Shown here: positions 43,511 through 51,536 of the stretch, one piece after another
Numbering within the stretch: the stretch's first letter is position 1
Layout: each line of letters begins with the position of its first letter
Assembly: GCA_013298845.1 (NCBI GenBank)
Contig: JAAFJN010000002.1
Location: 135,949 to 199,948, forward strand
Direction of reading: 5' to 3'
Source: Chitinophagales bacterium
GTDB taxonomy: Bacteria > Bacteroidota > Bacteroidia > Chitinophagales > Saprospiraceae
Length of the DNA: 64,000 nucleotides
Notes under the pieces: model-generated
The model's input: only the letters and a program-made list of their open reading frames with translations
Database searches by the model: none
Told to the model about the DNA's origin: nothing
Made by a program: the position numbers and the translations under genes

Positions 43511-44290
43511 ATGCTCCAGATCTACATATCGCACGCTGCCGCTGACAAAGCATATCTTGACGCGTTTTTGCGGGAGATAAAGCCCATGCAGGAGAAGTAC
43601 AACCTGCGCATCTGGTACAACCACCCGGAGCCGGAACCGGTGATTCCATTCCCGTGGAAAATTTTGTTTTTTTGGTATCGCCCCAAGGGAAGCCCGTTTC
43701 CCTACAACCGCTTTTTGCCCGAAGAACTGGACGCTGCGCATATTTACCTGTTTTTTACCAGTCAAAACAGCATTAGTACGCCGTGGATTGAAACCGACGA
43801 GGTAAAACGCGCCATTAGCCGACACCGCGAATACGGCAACCGCTACGTTCGGATTTTTCCCGTGGTCGTGTCGTCGTCGCAGTGGAAAGTATTTTCCGAA
43901 TTGGCCTCCTACCCGGTCATTGGCCCCGCCGGAAAAGCCATGAATCAGGTATCGGATGGTTGGGAAGCACTGGTGAACCAACTCCAACCCGTGGTGGAAG
44001 AACTGACCCGCAACCACAAAGAAGAAAACAAACGCCTGGGTTTGCCGGTCGATCCCAAGCCCCATCCGTGGAATGATGTACCCACCGAAATCATTCCGTT
44101 TCCCAAATGGGTCGGCTGGGCCATGTTGCTCGGAATATTTTTTTCCCTCGCCCGTTTCTACGATAACAATTGTACGCGTAAATTGCCGCCCGGAATTCCA
44201 ACCCGTAACCCCGTGCCCGAAGAATACCGGCGCGAAAATCCGGTGCAACCACCCGAAGATTTGGTGGTACCCCGCGATACGGCTCAATAA
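43511..44290 (+). CDS. Membrane-anchored TIR-domain protein
   Basis: The 259-residue protein has an N-terminal TIR domain (about 1-140): IYISHAAADKAYLDAFLREI (first strand and helix), LRIWYNHPEPE, HIYLFFTSQNSISTPWIETDEVKRAI, and FPVVVSSSQWK. Glu97 in TDEVKRAI lines up with the catalytic Glu of NAD-cleaving TIR domains. An insert of about 25 hydrophobic/Pro residues (43-68) lies between the second and third strands. One membrane helix (WVGWAMLLGIFFSL, about 200-214) and a Pro-rich tail follow. Bacterial TIRs either cleave NAD in defence or act as adaptors. It sits inside a sugar operon, not a defence island; its role is unknown. Confidence 0.8.
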   Translation: MLQIYISHAAADKAYLDAFLREIKPMQEKYNLRIWYNHPEPEPVIPFPWKILFFWYRPKGSPFPYNRFLPEELDAAHIYLFFTSQNSISTPWIETDEVKRAISRHREYGNRYVRIFPVVVSSSQWKVFSELASYPVIGPAGKAMNQVSDGWEALVNQLQPVVEELTRNHKEENKRLGLPVDPKPHPWNDVPTEIIPFPKWVGWAMLLGIFFSLARFYDNNCTRKLPPGIPTRNPVPEEYRRENPVQPPEDLVVPRDTAQ

Positions 44291-44320
44291 TTTTTGTTCA
44301 TCTTTAACTGCTATTACTCT

Positions 44321-45223
44321 ATGCTTTGGGGAATTGATCTCGGCGGCACCAAAATTGAAGGCGTGATTTTGGAAAGCAGCACCAACTTACAACCCATCGC
44401 CCGTATGCGCGTACCCACCGAAAGTGACCAAGGGTACGACCATATTATTGGGCAAATAAAAAAATTGGTGGATATGCTCTCCGCCGAAACGGGCCTCACC
44501 TGCACTTCGTTGGGCCTGGGGCACCCCGGCGCATTGGACCCTTCCACCGGGTTGATGAAAAATGCCAATACCACCGCCCTCAATGGTCGCCCGTTTGACA
44601 AAGATTTGTCCGCTGCATTGGGCGGTATTGAATTAAAACTCTCCAACGATGCCAACTGTTTCGCCGTCGCCGAAGCCCTCATGGGGGCCGCTAAAGATGC
44701 CGTTCCCAACGCCGAAGTGGTCTTTGGCATTATTATGGGCACGGGCGTGGGCGGCGGTATTGTGGTGCGCGGAAAAGTGATTAACGGCCGCCACGGGATT
44801 GGAGGAGAATGGGGACATAATCCGCTCGAACCCGAAGACGGCGAAATGTGCTACTGCGGCAAACGCGGTTGCGTGGAAACGGTGTTTTCCGGGCCGTTTC
44901 TGGAGCGTCATTACCAAAAAATCAGCGGTGAAAAACTGCCACTCAAAGACATTGTGTCCCGCGATATTGCCGGAACCGACCCGCACGCGGCCGCGACCAT
45001 GACCCGCATGGTGCAAATGTTTGGCAAAGCCGTGGGAGCAGTAATCAACATGATTGACCCCGATGTCATTGTGATCGGCGGTGGCGTGGGCAACATTGAT
45101 ATTTTGTACACCCGGGGCGTGGAAGAAGCCAAAAAACACGTGTTTAACCCGCGTTTAGATACCTTGTTCCTTAAGCCTAAATTGGGCGATAGCGCCGGGG
45201 TGTTTGGGGCAGCGTTGTTGTAG
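44321..45223 (+). CDS. ROK-family sugar kinase (glucokinase/fructokinase-like)
   Basis: The 300-residue protein opens with the phosphate loop GIDLGGTKIEG, has LGHPGALD, LSNDANCFAVAEA (catalytic Asp), GTGVGGGIVV, GIGGEWGHNPL and the zinc motif CYCGKRGCVET, all ROK hallmarks. It phosphorylates a hexose with ATP; glucose or fructose is most likely. ATG 44321 places the phosphate loop at the N-terminus as usual. It is 30 bases after the TIR gene, probably on the same transcript. Confidence 0.93.
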   Translation: MLWGIDLGGTKIEGVILESSTNLQPIARMRVPTESDQGYDHIIGQIKKLVDMLSAETGLTCTSLGLGHPGALDPSTGLMKNANTTALNGRPFDKDLSAALGGIELKLSNDANCFAVAEALMGAAKDAVPNAEVVFGIIMGTGVGGGIVVRGKVINGRHGIGGEWGHNPLEPEDGEMCYCGKRGCVETVFSGPFLERHYQKISGEKLPLKDIVSRDIAGTDPHAAATMTRMVQMFGKAVGAVINMIDPDVIVIGGGVGNIDILYTRGVEEAKKHVFNPRLDTLFLKPKLGDSAGVFGAALL

Positions 45224-45235
45224 GTTCTTAGTAGA

Positions 45236-45272
45236 ATCCGTGCGGCTACGCTTGCGGCACAGCCGCACGGAT
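45236..45272. terminator. Perfect 12-bp hairpin after the ROK gene
   Basis: ATCCGTGCGGCT (45236-45247) and AGCCGCACGGAT (45261-45272) are exact reverse complements around 13 bases, beginning 13 bases after the ROK stop. It is GC-rich but followed only by TGTTTC, so it may be a terminator or a dispersed palindrome. Confidence 0.55.
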
Positions 45273-45364
45273 TGTTTCACTCAAAATGCAATTTCGCGCG
45301 AGCAATTTTGTGGGTTTTGTGGGTAAAAAAATCACTCTAGGACGGGCAATCTAATGCGTACAAT

Positions 45365-45406
45365 GTCTTTTGTCTGATGTCTTGCGTCTAAGGTCTTCGG
45401 TCTCAA
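45365..45406 (+). repeat. GTCTNNN heptamer array, six units
   Basis: Six uninterrupted 7-bp units (GTCTTTT, GTCTGAT, GTCTTGC, GTCTAAG, GTCTTCG, GTCTCAA) lie in the 261-base gap before the sensor kinase, the same family as at 321-355 and 41804-41879. Confidence 0.85.
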
Positions 45407-45484
45407 AAAAACGCTTCATTTCATTTTTACCCCGGTTCATTTAAAAAATTGGGCACCTCAATCGGCGTTGATTACATTCGCACT

Positions 45485-48400
45485 ATGATTACACGCAAGA
45501 TTCGGGTATTGTTAGGGTTGTTGTTGGGCTTACATCCACTGTTCGCCCAGGAACCGGCGTTGCGCATCCGGCGGTTTGAAGACACGCCCGAACTGGCCAA
45601 TGTGGTGATGAACGACGTTTTACAGGATAAAACGGGGTTTATCTGGATTGCTACCGATGGCGGTTTGTTTCGCTACGACGGCCATTCGTTCAAAATCTTC
45701 CGGCACGTACCGGGTGACTCCACGTCCATTGGCAGCAACGCGATTTTTTGCATCGAAGAAGATAAGAGCGGCGATATATGGATCGGCCGCGCGCGCGGCG
45801 GCGCCAGCCGGTACGACCACCAAACGGGCCATTTCCACAATTACCCCTTTACCTTGCAACTGGACCCGCCAACGACCACGGTAACCGGCATTTTTCACGA
45901 TAAAGATGGTCTGGTTTGGGCGGGTATCGCGGAAAAAGGCGTGGCCAAATTGGACCCTAAAACGGGCAAATTTGAACGTTTTGACGTGGTGACCCACCAA
46001 TCATCGCCGCTGATGAGTCCTTTGGGCGTGAATTGGGCCAACCAACCCTATCATTTTTGGCAAAATCCGGCCGATGGTTTTATCTGGATGACTACCCGCG
46101 ACGGTTTTTACCGGTTGAATCCGGCGACGGGGCAATCGCAGCCTTTGCACGACCCCAAAAAGGTGTACGACGACAAACAAAAACACAATACCTGGACTTT
46201 TTTGGAAGATGGCGACCTGCTGTGGTCGGGCGGCTGGGAAAGTGGATTGCAAAGTATCAACAAAAAAACGGGCGAAATACGGCAATATCTTTACCACCCC
46301 AACCCGTCCGCCGATGTGATTACCAACATCGTAAACGGCATTGCCCACAAAAACCAGGACGAACTTTGGGTCGCCGCCGGATACCGTGGATTGGCCATTT
46401 TTAACAAAAAAACCGGCCAGTTCCGCTTTTTTGACCAAAGTGAAGACAACTTGGCGATGCTATCGAAAGGAACCGTCCGATACCTGCTGGCCGACCGACA
46501 GGGCAACCTTTGGATGGAACTCAACGGGGTTTTGAACCACGTTATTATCGAAAAAGGTCTTTTCCCTTTCGAAAAAACCCAAAGCAAAGGGGTAAATACC
46601 GCCGTTAGCGCATTGTTTGAAGACCGCGAAGGGCGTTTCCTGTTCACGGGCACCCACGGCGGCGACGGCCTGTGGGTTTTGGACAAAAAAACCAACCAAC
46701 GCACCGTTTTGGCGTACAAAAATCCGCCGGGCCTGACCAACGTAATGGCCATCAATAACATCCGGCAGGCTCCGAACGGCGCGATTTGGGTATTAACCCG
46801 GCATATTTTATTACAGTTTGACCCCGTACACATGCGGCTGGTTCCGCCCGCTGTTCCGCCGGTGGTGTACGGCACCGACGGTTTGAGTAACGGATACACC
46901 GAATTTGGCATTGATCCCCAAGGCCGGATCTGGATGGGCACTTCGTCGAATGGTATTGTTCGGTACAACCCCGCAACTGGCGAAACTACCCATTTTATGC
47001 CCAATCCCAACGACCCCAACAGCCTGCCGACGCACGTGATCGGGGTGATTGAGATGGACAAACAGGGCCGATGCTGGTACGGAAGCCGCGACAAAACGTG
47101 TTACGGTTATTATTTGGAGCGCGAAAACCGGTTTGTCCGCCTCGACACGGAAGCAAAACCCACGCAAAACCGCGCTTCGCAGCGCACCAATTCCATTTTT
47201 GTGGACCGCCGGGGCGATATTTGGGTCAGCACCGAATCTGGGCTTTTGCACCTGAATGGCTCGGGAGACACGCCGGTTTTGATCAGGAAATATTCGTTAT
47301 CCGACGGCCTGCCCTCCGATTATGCCGTGCGTACCACCGACGATGCCAACGGCCGGATTTGGGGATTTGCGCGGCGGCAACTGTATTCGGTGGATCCGGT
47401 AACGCACCGGATTCAGGTGTACGGCAAACGCGACGGCTTTGACTTTTTGGAGGCATCTGGCATTTATTCGGCGCAAAATGACCAAATTTACGTCTACGGT
47501 GAATATAAAATCACGCATTTTGACCCCAATACCCTGCAACCCGTTCGCCCGGAAGCGCGGCTGACGCTGACCTCTTTTCGGATCAATGACGAGGAACGTT
47601 ACCAGGGCAGCGCGCTGGAACCACCCAAATTGCTGGTTATTCCCGCCGATAGTCGGCATTTTTCGTTTGAATTTTCGACGCTGGACATGGTATATTCCGA
47701 ATCGCACAAATACGAATACTACTTTGAAGGATTTGATAATCAATGGATTAAATCGGGTACGCGGCGCAGTTTTGGCTTTACGAATATTCCGCCGGGGCAT
47801 TACACGTTCCGAATAAAACTGGAAGGCGCACCCGATTCGGAGGCATTTTCGATTCCGTTGCACATTGACGTTGTTTTTTACAAAACGAATTGGTTTTGGT
47901 TGCTGGTAGCGGCGGTATTGGCGGTGTTGTTGTGGCGTTTTTTCCAAAATCGGCGCCAGCAGGAACGGCAAATGCAGGAATTAAAAAGCAAAACGCAATT
48001 GTTGGAAAAGGAAAAAGCGGTGGTGATGTACGAAAGCCTGAAACAGCAATTGAACCCGCATTTTTTGTTTAATTCGCTCACGTCGCTGGGGAGTTTGATT
48101 CAAATTGATCCCCGTTCGGCGGCCAGTTTTCTCGATAATTTGAGCAAAACCTACCGCTACATCCTTAAAAGCAGCGAATACGAAGTGGTGCTATTATCGG
48201 ACGAGATCAAATTTGCCGAGTCTTTTGTCCGGCTCCAAAAAACGCGTTTTGAAAATGGCCTGGAGGTGCACTTTGCGGTGGGTGACGATTATTTGCAACG
48301 CCGGATTGTACCGGTGACTTTGCAAAACTTGATTGAAAACGCCATTAAACACAATATCATTGACGAGGAAACGCCGTTGGTGGTGGATATTTTTGCCGAA

Positions 48401-48568
48401 AACGACTATTTGGTGGTGCGCAACAATTTGCAAAAGAAAAAATTCGTGGACACCAGTAACCGCAAAGGGCTGCTCCATTTACAATCTTTTTACCGGTACC
48501 TCTCCGACCGCAGTATCATTATCACCGAAGATGACGCCCATTTTACGGTCAAAATTCCGCTGTTGTAA
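45485..48568 (+). CDS. Regulator-propeller sensor histidine kinase (LytS-type)
   Basis: The 1027-residue protein has a signal peptide (ending in LFAQ), two seven-blade-type propellers of reg_prop repeats (about 25-690, for example GFIWIATDGGLFRYDG), a Y_Y_Y domain (about 700-800), one membrane helix (WFWLLVAAVLAVLLWRFF), a short coiled coil and a LytS/YehU-type kinase with phospho-acceptor His in QLNPHFLFNSL and an ATPase N box NLIENAIKHN. It should sense an envelope ligand, often glycan fragments in Bacteroidota, and signal to a LytTR regulator such as that at 50761. Unlike SusR-type hybrids it has no receiver of its own. ATG 45485 starts the signal peptide. Confidence 0.92.
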   Translation: MITRKIRVLLGLLLGLHPLFAQEPALRIRRFEDTPELANVVMNDVLQDKTGFIWIATDGGLFRYDGHSFKIFRHVPGDSTSIGSNAIFCIEEDKSGDIWIGRARGGASRYDHQTGHFHNYPFTLQLDPPTTTVTGIFHDKDGLVWAGIAEKGVAKLDPKTGKFERFDVVTHQSSPLMSPLGVNWANQPYHFWQNPADGFIWMTTRDGFYRLNPATGQSQPLHDPKKVYDDKQKHNTWTFLEDGDLLWSGGWESGLQSINKKTGEIRQYLYHPNPSADVITNIVNGIAHKNQDELWVAAGYRGLAIFNKKTGQFRFFDQSEDNLAMLSKGTVRYLLADRQGNLWMELNGVLNHVIIEKGLFPFEKTQSKGVNTAVSALFEDREGRFLFTGTHGGDGLWVLDKKTNQRTVLAYKNPPGLTNVMAINNIRQAPNGAIWVLTRHILLQFDPVHMRLVPPAVPPVVYGTDGLSNGYTEFGIDPQGRIWMGTSSNGIVRYNPATGETTHFMPNPNDPNSLPTHVIGVIEMDKQGRCWYGSRDKTCYGYYLERENRFVRLDTEAKPTQNRASQRTNSIFVDRRGDIWVSTESGLLHLNGSGDTPVLIRKYSLSDGLPSDYAVRTTDDANGRIWGFARRQLYSVDPVTHRIQVYGKRDGFDFLEASGIYSAQNDQIYVYGEYKITHFDPNTLQPVRPEARLTLTSFRINDEERYQGSALEPPKLLVIPADSRHFSFEFSTLDMVYSESHKYEYYFEGFDNQWIKSGTRRSFGFTNIPPGHYTFRIKLEGAPDSEAFSIPLHIDVVFYKTNWFWLLVAAVLAVLLWRFFQNRRQQERQMQELKSKTQLLEKEKAVVMYESLKQQLNPHFLFNSLTSLGSLIQIDPRSAASFLDNLSKTYRYILKSSEYEVVLLSDEIKFAESFVRLQKTRFENGLEVHFAVGDDYLQRRIVPVTLQNLIENAIKHNIIDEETPLVVDIFAENDYLVVRNNLQKKKFVDTSNRKGLLHLQSFYRYLSDRSIIITEDDAHFTVKIPLL

Positions 48569-48664
48569 ACGCCTCGCTTGAAGGTCAATGGCGGTTTTCC
48601 ACGCTTCAATACAGATTTGCCACGCCTCGATGGGTAGAATTTGTGGTCGGGCCGATGTTGCCCC

Positions 48665-48672
48665 CACTTTTG
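48665..48672 (+). promoter_or_regulatory. Bacteroidota -7 element CACTTTTG
   Basis: One mismatch to TAnnTTTG, 52 bases before the outer-membrane protein start; a TTTG at 48640 may be part of its upstream box. Confidence 0.5.
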
Positions 48673-48723
48673 CATTGTCAGAAGGAAAAACCCCTTCTCA
48701 AAACAAACTAAATTTTACACATC

Positions 48724-49296
48724 ATGCAATTCAAACAAATCATCAACGGCTTCATTTTCGCCGCATTTATCCTCACTTTTAACCAATTGAACGCCCAAAT
48801 GTACCAAAAAGGGCAGCAAGACCTCCACCTTGGCGTGGGCTTGGGCACCACTTTGTACGGCGGCGGTTACCGCAGCATTTTACCCCCGCTGAATGTTTCT
48901 TACGAAAAAGGAATTACCGAAAATATTGGCGTGGGCGCTTACCTCGGTTATGCATCGTCGCGGTATGATTACGACGGATTCGCGAACCTCGACTACCACT
49001 GGCGTTATAACTACGTGATTTTGGGCGCACGCGGTGCTTACCACTACGACTTGTTCAAAAACCCAAAATTGGATACCTACGGTGGCTTGATGCTGGGTTT
49101 CACGTTCGCCAACGCCAAGTTCCATTCCGATGATCCGACCATTGACGAAGCCAATTACAGTTCACCTTCTTCGGGTGGCATTACGTGGTCGGGTTTCATT
49201 GGTGCGCGTTACCAGTTTAAACCCAAATTGGGTGCTTACGCTGAATTGGGCTACGGTGTATCGTGGTTGAATATTGGCCTGCGCATGAAATTGTAA
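48724..49296 (+). CDS. Outer-membrane beta-barrel protein
   Basis: The 190-residue protein has a signal peptide (ending in LNAQ), then eight or so amphipathic strands, including DLHLGVGLGTTLYG, NIGVGAYLGYASSRYDY, NYVILGARGAYHYD, YGGLMLGFTFANAKF and GAYAELGYGVSWLNIGLRMKL. It belongs to the broad group of small porin or OmpW-like barrels; no ligand is evident. It lies between the sensor kinase and its likely response regulator, so it may be part of the regulated set. Confidence 0.7.
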   Translation: MQFKQIINGFIFAAFILTFNQLNAQMYQKGQQDLHLGVGLGTTLYGGGYRSILPPLNVSYEKGITENIGVGAYLGYASSRYDYDGFANLDYHWRYNYVILGARGAYHYDLFKNPKLDTYGGLMLGFTFANAKFHSDDPTIDEANYSSPSSGGITWSGFIGARYQFKPKLGAYAELGYGVSWLNIGLRMKL

Positions 49297-49317
49297 TCCC
49301 GCGCAATTCCCGTTGTA

Positions 49318-49413
49318 TCCCGGCATTTTATCCCCAATGGTGTAGAGACGCGATGCCTCGCGTCTGCACGATTGGGGATTTTTTTCCGAAATTTCATTCC
49401 CGGCATTTTATCC
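49318..49413. mobile_element. Palindromic element flanked by 16-bp direct repeats (MITE-like)
   Basis: TCCCGGCATTTTATCC occurs exactly at 49318-49333 and 49398-49413. Between them lies an imperfect palindrome: TCCCCAAT (49331-49338) with ATTGGGGA, and inside it AGACGCGA (49344-49351) with TCGCGTCT (49356-49363). The GTAGAGACGCGA core resembles palindromes scattered in many bacterial genomes. The direct repeats look like a target duplication or recombination footprint. It is in the leader of the lipoprotein gene. No protein is encoded. Confidence 0.65.
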
Positions 49414-49436
49414 AAAATCCAACAATACGCACATTT

Positions 49437-50192
49437 ATGAAACACCTCATTTTTATCGCATTTGTGGCATTGGTATTGACCCCATCTTGCAAAAAAGACA
49501 ACAGTATCCAGCCAGCATCCAAAAAAATATTAACCGGCATTGAGTATCAATACAGCAGCGATACCAGTTACGCTTATTTTACCTACGACCAACAGGGCCG
49601 TGTATTAACCGGCTCTGACGGTGAAGACACGTCAACGTTCCAATACAACGGCAACGAAGTCACCATTGTAGAATGGGATAGCGTAGAAAACCGGGAAGTA
49701 TTTAGTTTTAAAGGCACCCTCAACGCTAATGGTTTGTTGGCAGGGGGTAACGCTACCTCCAAATATTCGCCCAACTACGTGTACCAGCAGCAGCACCAAT
49801 ACGAGTACGATGCCAATGGTTACATGACAAAAGCCTCCATTCAGCGCGATAACAACACCAATTTTGAATACCGCTTCTCGTACACCAACGGCAACCTCAC
49901 ACAAATGGATTCTTACAACAAAGATGGATTAACCAACACTTATTTGTACGAATACAACGGCAACAACCCCGTAAAAACCAATATTGTGTGGTTAAATTAT
50001 TTTTTGCCGGCCAATACCATCACTGGTAAAAACAGTGCCCAAAACCCCACCAAAATCACCCGCAAACGTACCAATGCCCCCGATGAGGTCACTACTTACG
50101 CTTACACACTGGATGCCGATGGCTACGTGGTACGGCAAAACGTGCAATTACCAGATGGCACCACCTACAACGTGCTTTATCATTACGAATAA
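49437..50192 (+). CDS. YD-repeat-like lipoprotein (DUF4595-like)
   Basis: The 251-residue lipoprotein has lipobox LTPSC (Cys18) and a string of beta hairpins with the YD-type rhythm: YFTYDQQGRVLTGSDGE, FQYNGNEVTIVEWD, QYEYDANGYMTKASIQ, YRFSYTNGNLTQMDSYN and YLYEYNGNNPV. Such proteins are frequent in Bacteroidota; their function is unknown. ATG 49437 begins the lipoprotein signal; a longer in-frame start runs back through the palindromic element and the previous gene. Confidence 0.7.
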   Translation: MKHLIFIAFVALVLTPSCKKDNSIQPASKKILTGIEYQYSSDTSYAYFTYDQQGRVLTGSDGEDTSTFQYNGNEVTIVEWDSVENREVFSFKGTLNANGLLAGGNATSKYSPNYVYQQQHQYEYDANGYMTKASIQRDNNTNFEYRFSYTNGNLTQMDSYNKDGLTNTYLYEYNGNNPVKTNIVWLNYFLPANTITGKNSAQNPTKITRKRTNAPDEVTTYAYTLDADGYVVRQNVQLPDGTTYNVLYHYE

Positions 50193-50266
50193 CATTACCC
50201 AAGGGTCATCCCAAACGCTTTATTTGAAATTTCACACACCTGAATAGAAAGCCACCACCGATTACC

Positions 50267-50701
50267 ATGATTTCCCCTACCTTTCAGGCCATGACGCTTG
50301 CCGCAAAACACATTAAATTGGTGCAGCAATCCTGGCGCGCACTCAGGGATGTAAATGCACAATTGATCGGAGATTTATTTTACTCCCGGTTATTTTATGA
50401 GCATCCCGAAGCACGGGCTTTGTTTCCCAAAGACATGACCGCGCAACACCAAAAATTGATTGATATGATTAACGTCGTTGTTGCCCGCCTCGAACACCTG
50501 GAAACCCTGACCGATGAAATAAAAGCGCTCGGCAGGCGACACGACGAGTACGGCACGTTGCCGCACCACTATGGCTGGGTAGGGGAATCATTATTGTGGA
50601 CGCTGGAACGCGGGCTGGGCGACGATTGGACGCCCGCGGTGCAGGAAGCATGGACCATTTGTTACACCATCCTGGCCGATGCCATGTTACGACAATCCTG
50701 A
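50267..50701 (+). CDS. Single-domain globin
   Basis: The 144-residue protein is a globin of the Vitreoscilla/flavohaemoglobin-like single-domain type: KLVQQSWRAL (helix A), LFYSRLFYEHPEARALFP (helices B-C), and ALGRRHDEYGTLPHHYGWVGESLLWTL, where His92 is the expected haem ligand. It lacks a reductase domain. Possible roles are oxygen or nitric oxide handling. A second ATG at 50291 could also be used. It is 59 bases upstream of the LytTR regulator gene on the same strand. Confidence 0.85.
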   Translation: MISPTFQAMTLAAKHIKLVQQSWRALRDVNAQLIGDLFYSRLFYEHPEARALFPKDMTAQHQKLIDMINVVVARLEHLETLTDEIKALGRRHDEYGTLPHHYGWVGESLLWTLERGLGDDWTPAVQEAWTICYTILADAMLRQS

Positions 50702-50760
50702 AAAGAGGCCCCAAAAGAGCATTTCAAAAGCATTTACCACCCATTTTTCACACAATTACC

Positions 50761-51531
50761 ATGAACGCAGTAATTATCGAAGACGAACATCTGATTGCCA
50801 AGGAACTGCAATTTAAAATTGCCGCCGTGGCCGATGATGTAAAAATAATCGCCGTTTTGCCCAGTGTCAAAACGGCGAATCGGTGGTTTTTGGAAAATGC
50901 CGAACCCGACCTCTTGTTTGCCGATATTCAATTGAGCGACGGCGTTAGTTTTGAAATTCTGGAGCGGTACCAACTCAAATGCCCGGTGATTTTTACCACC
51001 GCCTACGATGAGTACGCCCTCAAAGCATTTCGGGTAAATGGCATTGATTACCTGCTTAAACCCGTGGATACCGACGACCTGAAAAAAGCCATTGACAAGG
51101 CCCGTATCATTGCCGAAAGCCAGGCCCCCTACCCCAGCGACCTGCAACAATTGCTCACTATGATGAACAATCCGCAAAAGAATGCGCCGGCGTTTAAGGA
51201 AAAATTTGTGGTGAAAGTCCGCAATAACTGGGTGCCGGTGCTCACCAAAGACATCGCCTGTTTTTACCGCGACAACCTCAACTATTTGCTCACGTTCTCC
51301 GGTGAAAAATACCTGCTGGATTTTGTCACCCTCGAAGAAATTGAAGAATTACTCGACCCCAAACTGTATTTCCGCGCCAATCGGCAAAGTATTATCCACA
51401 TTGACGCTATTCAGAGTATTAAACCACACGAAAACCAAAAACTGACGCTTACGCTAAAAGCACCGCTCAAAATAGAACAGGACATTAGCCGGGAAAAAGC
51501 GCCGGGGTTTAAACGGTGGTTTGAGCGGTAG
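50761..51531 (+). CDS. LytTR-family response regulator
   Basis: The 256-residue protein has a receiver domain (about 1-120) with IIEDEH, phospho-acceptor Asp55 in LLFADIQL, Thr in FTTAYDEYALKAF and Lys in YLLKPVD, and a LytTR DNA-binding domain (about 150-256) with KFVVKVRNNWVPVLTKDIACFYRDN and FRANRQSIIHIDAI. It is the natural partner of the LytS-type kinase 2.2 kb upstream. An in-frame longer start lies inside the globin gene and is rejected. Confidence 0.93.
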   Translation: MNAVIIEDEHLIAKELQFKIAAVADDVKIIAVLPSVKTANRWFLENAEPDLLFADIQLSDGVSFEILERYQLKCPVIFTTAYDEYALKAFRVNGIDYLLKPVDTDDLKKAIDKARIIAESQAPYPSDLQQLLTMMNNPQKNAPAFKEKFVVKVRNNWVPVLTKDIACFYRDNLNYLLTFSGEKYLLDFVTLEEIEELLDPKLYFRANRQSIIHIDAIQSIKPHENQKLTLTLKAPLKIEQDISREKAPGFKRWFER

Positions 51532-51536
51532 TGGGG

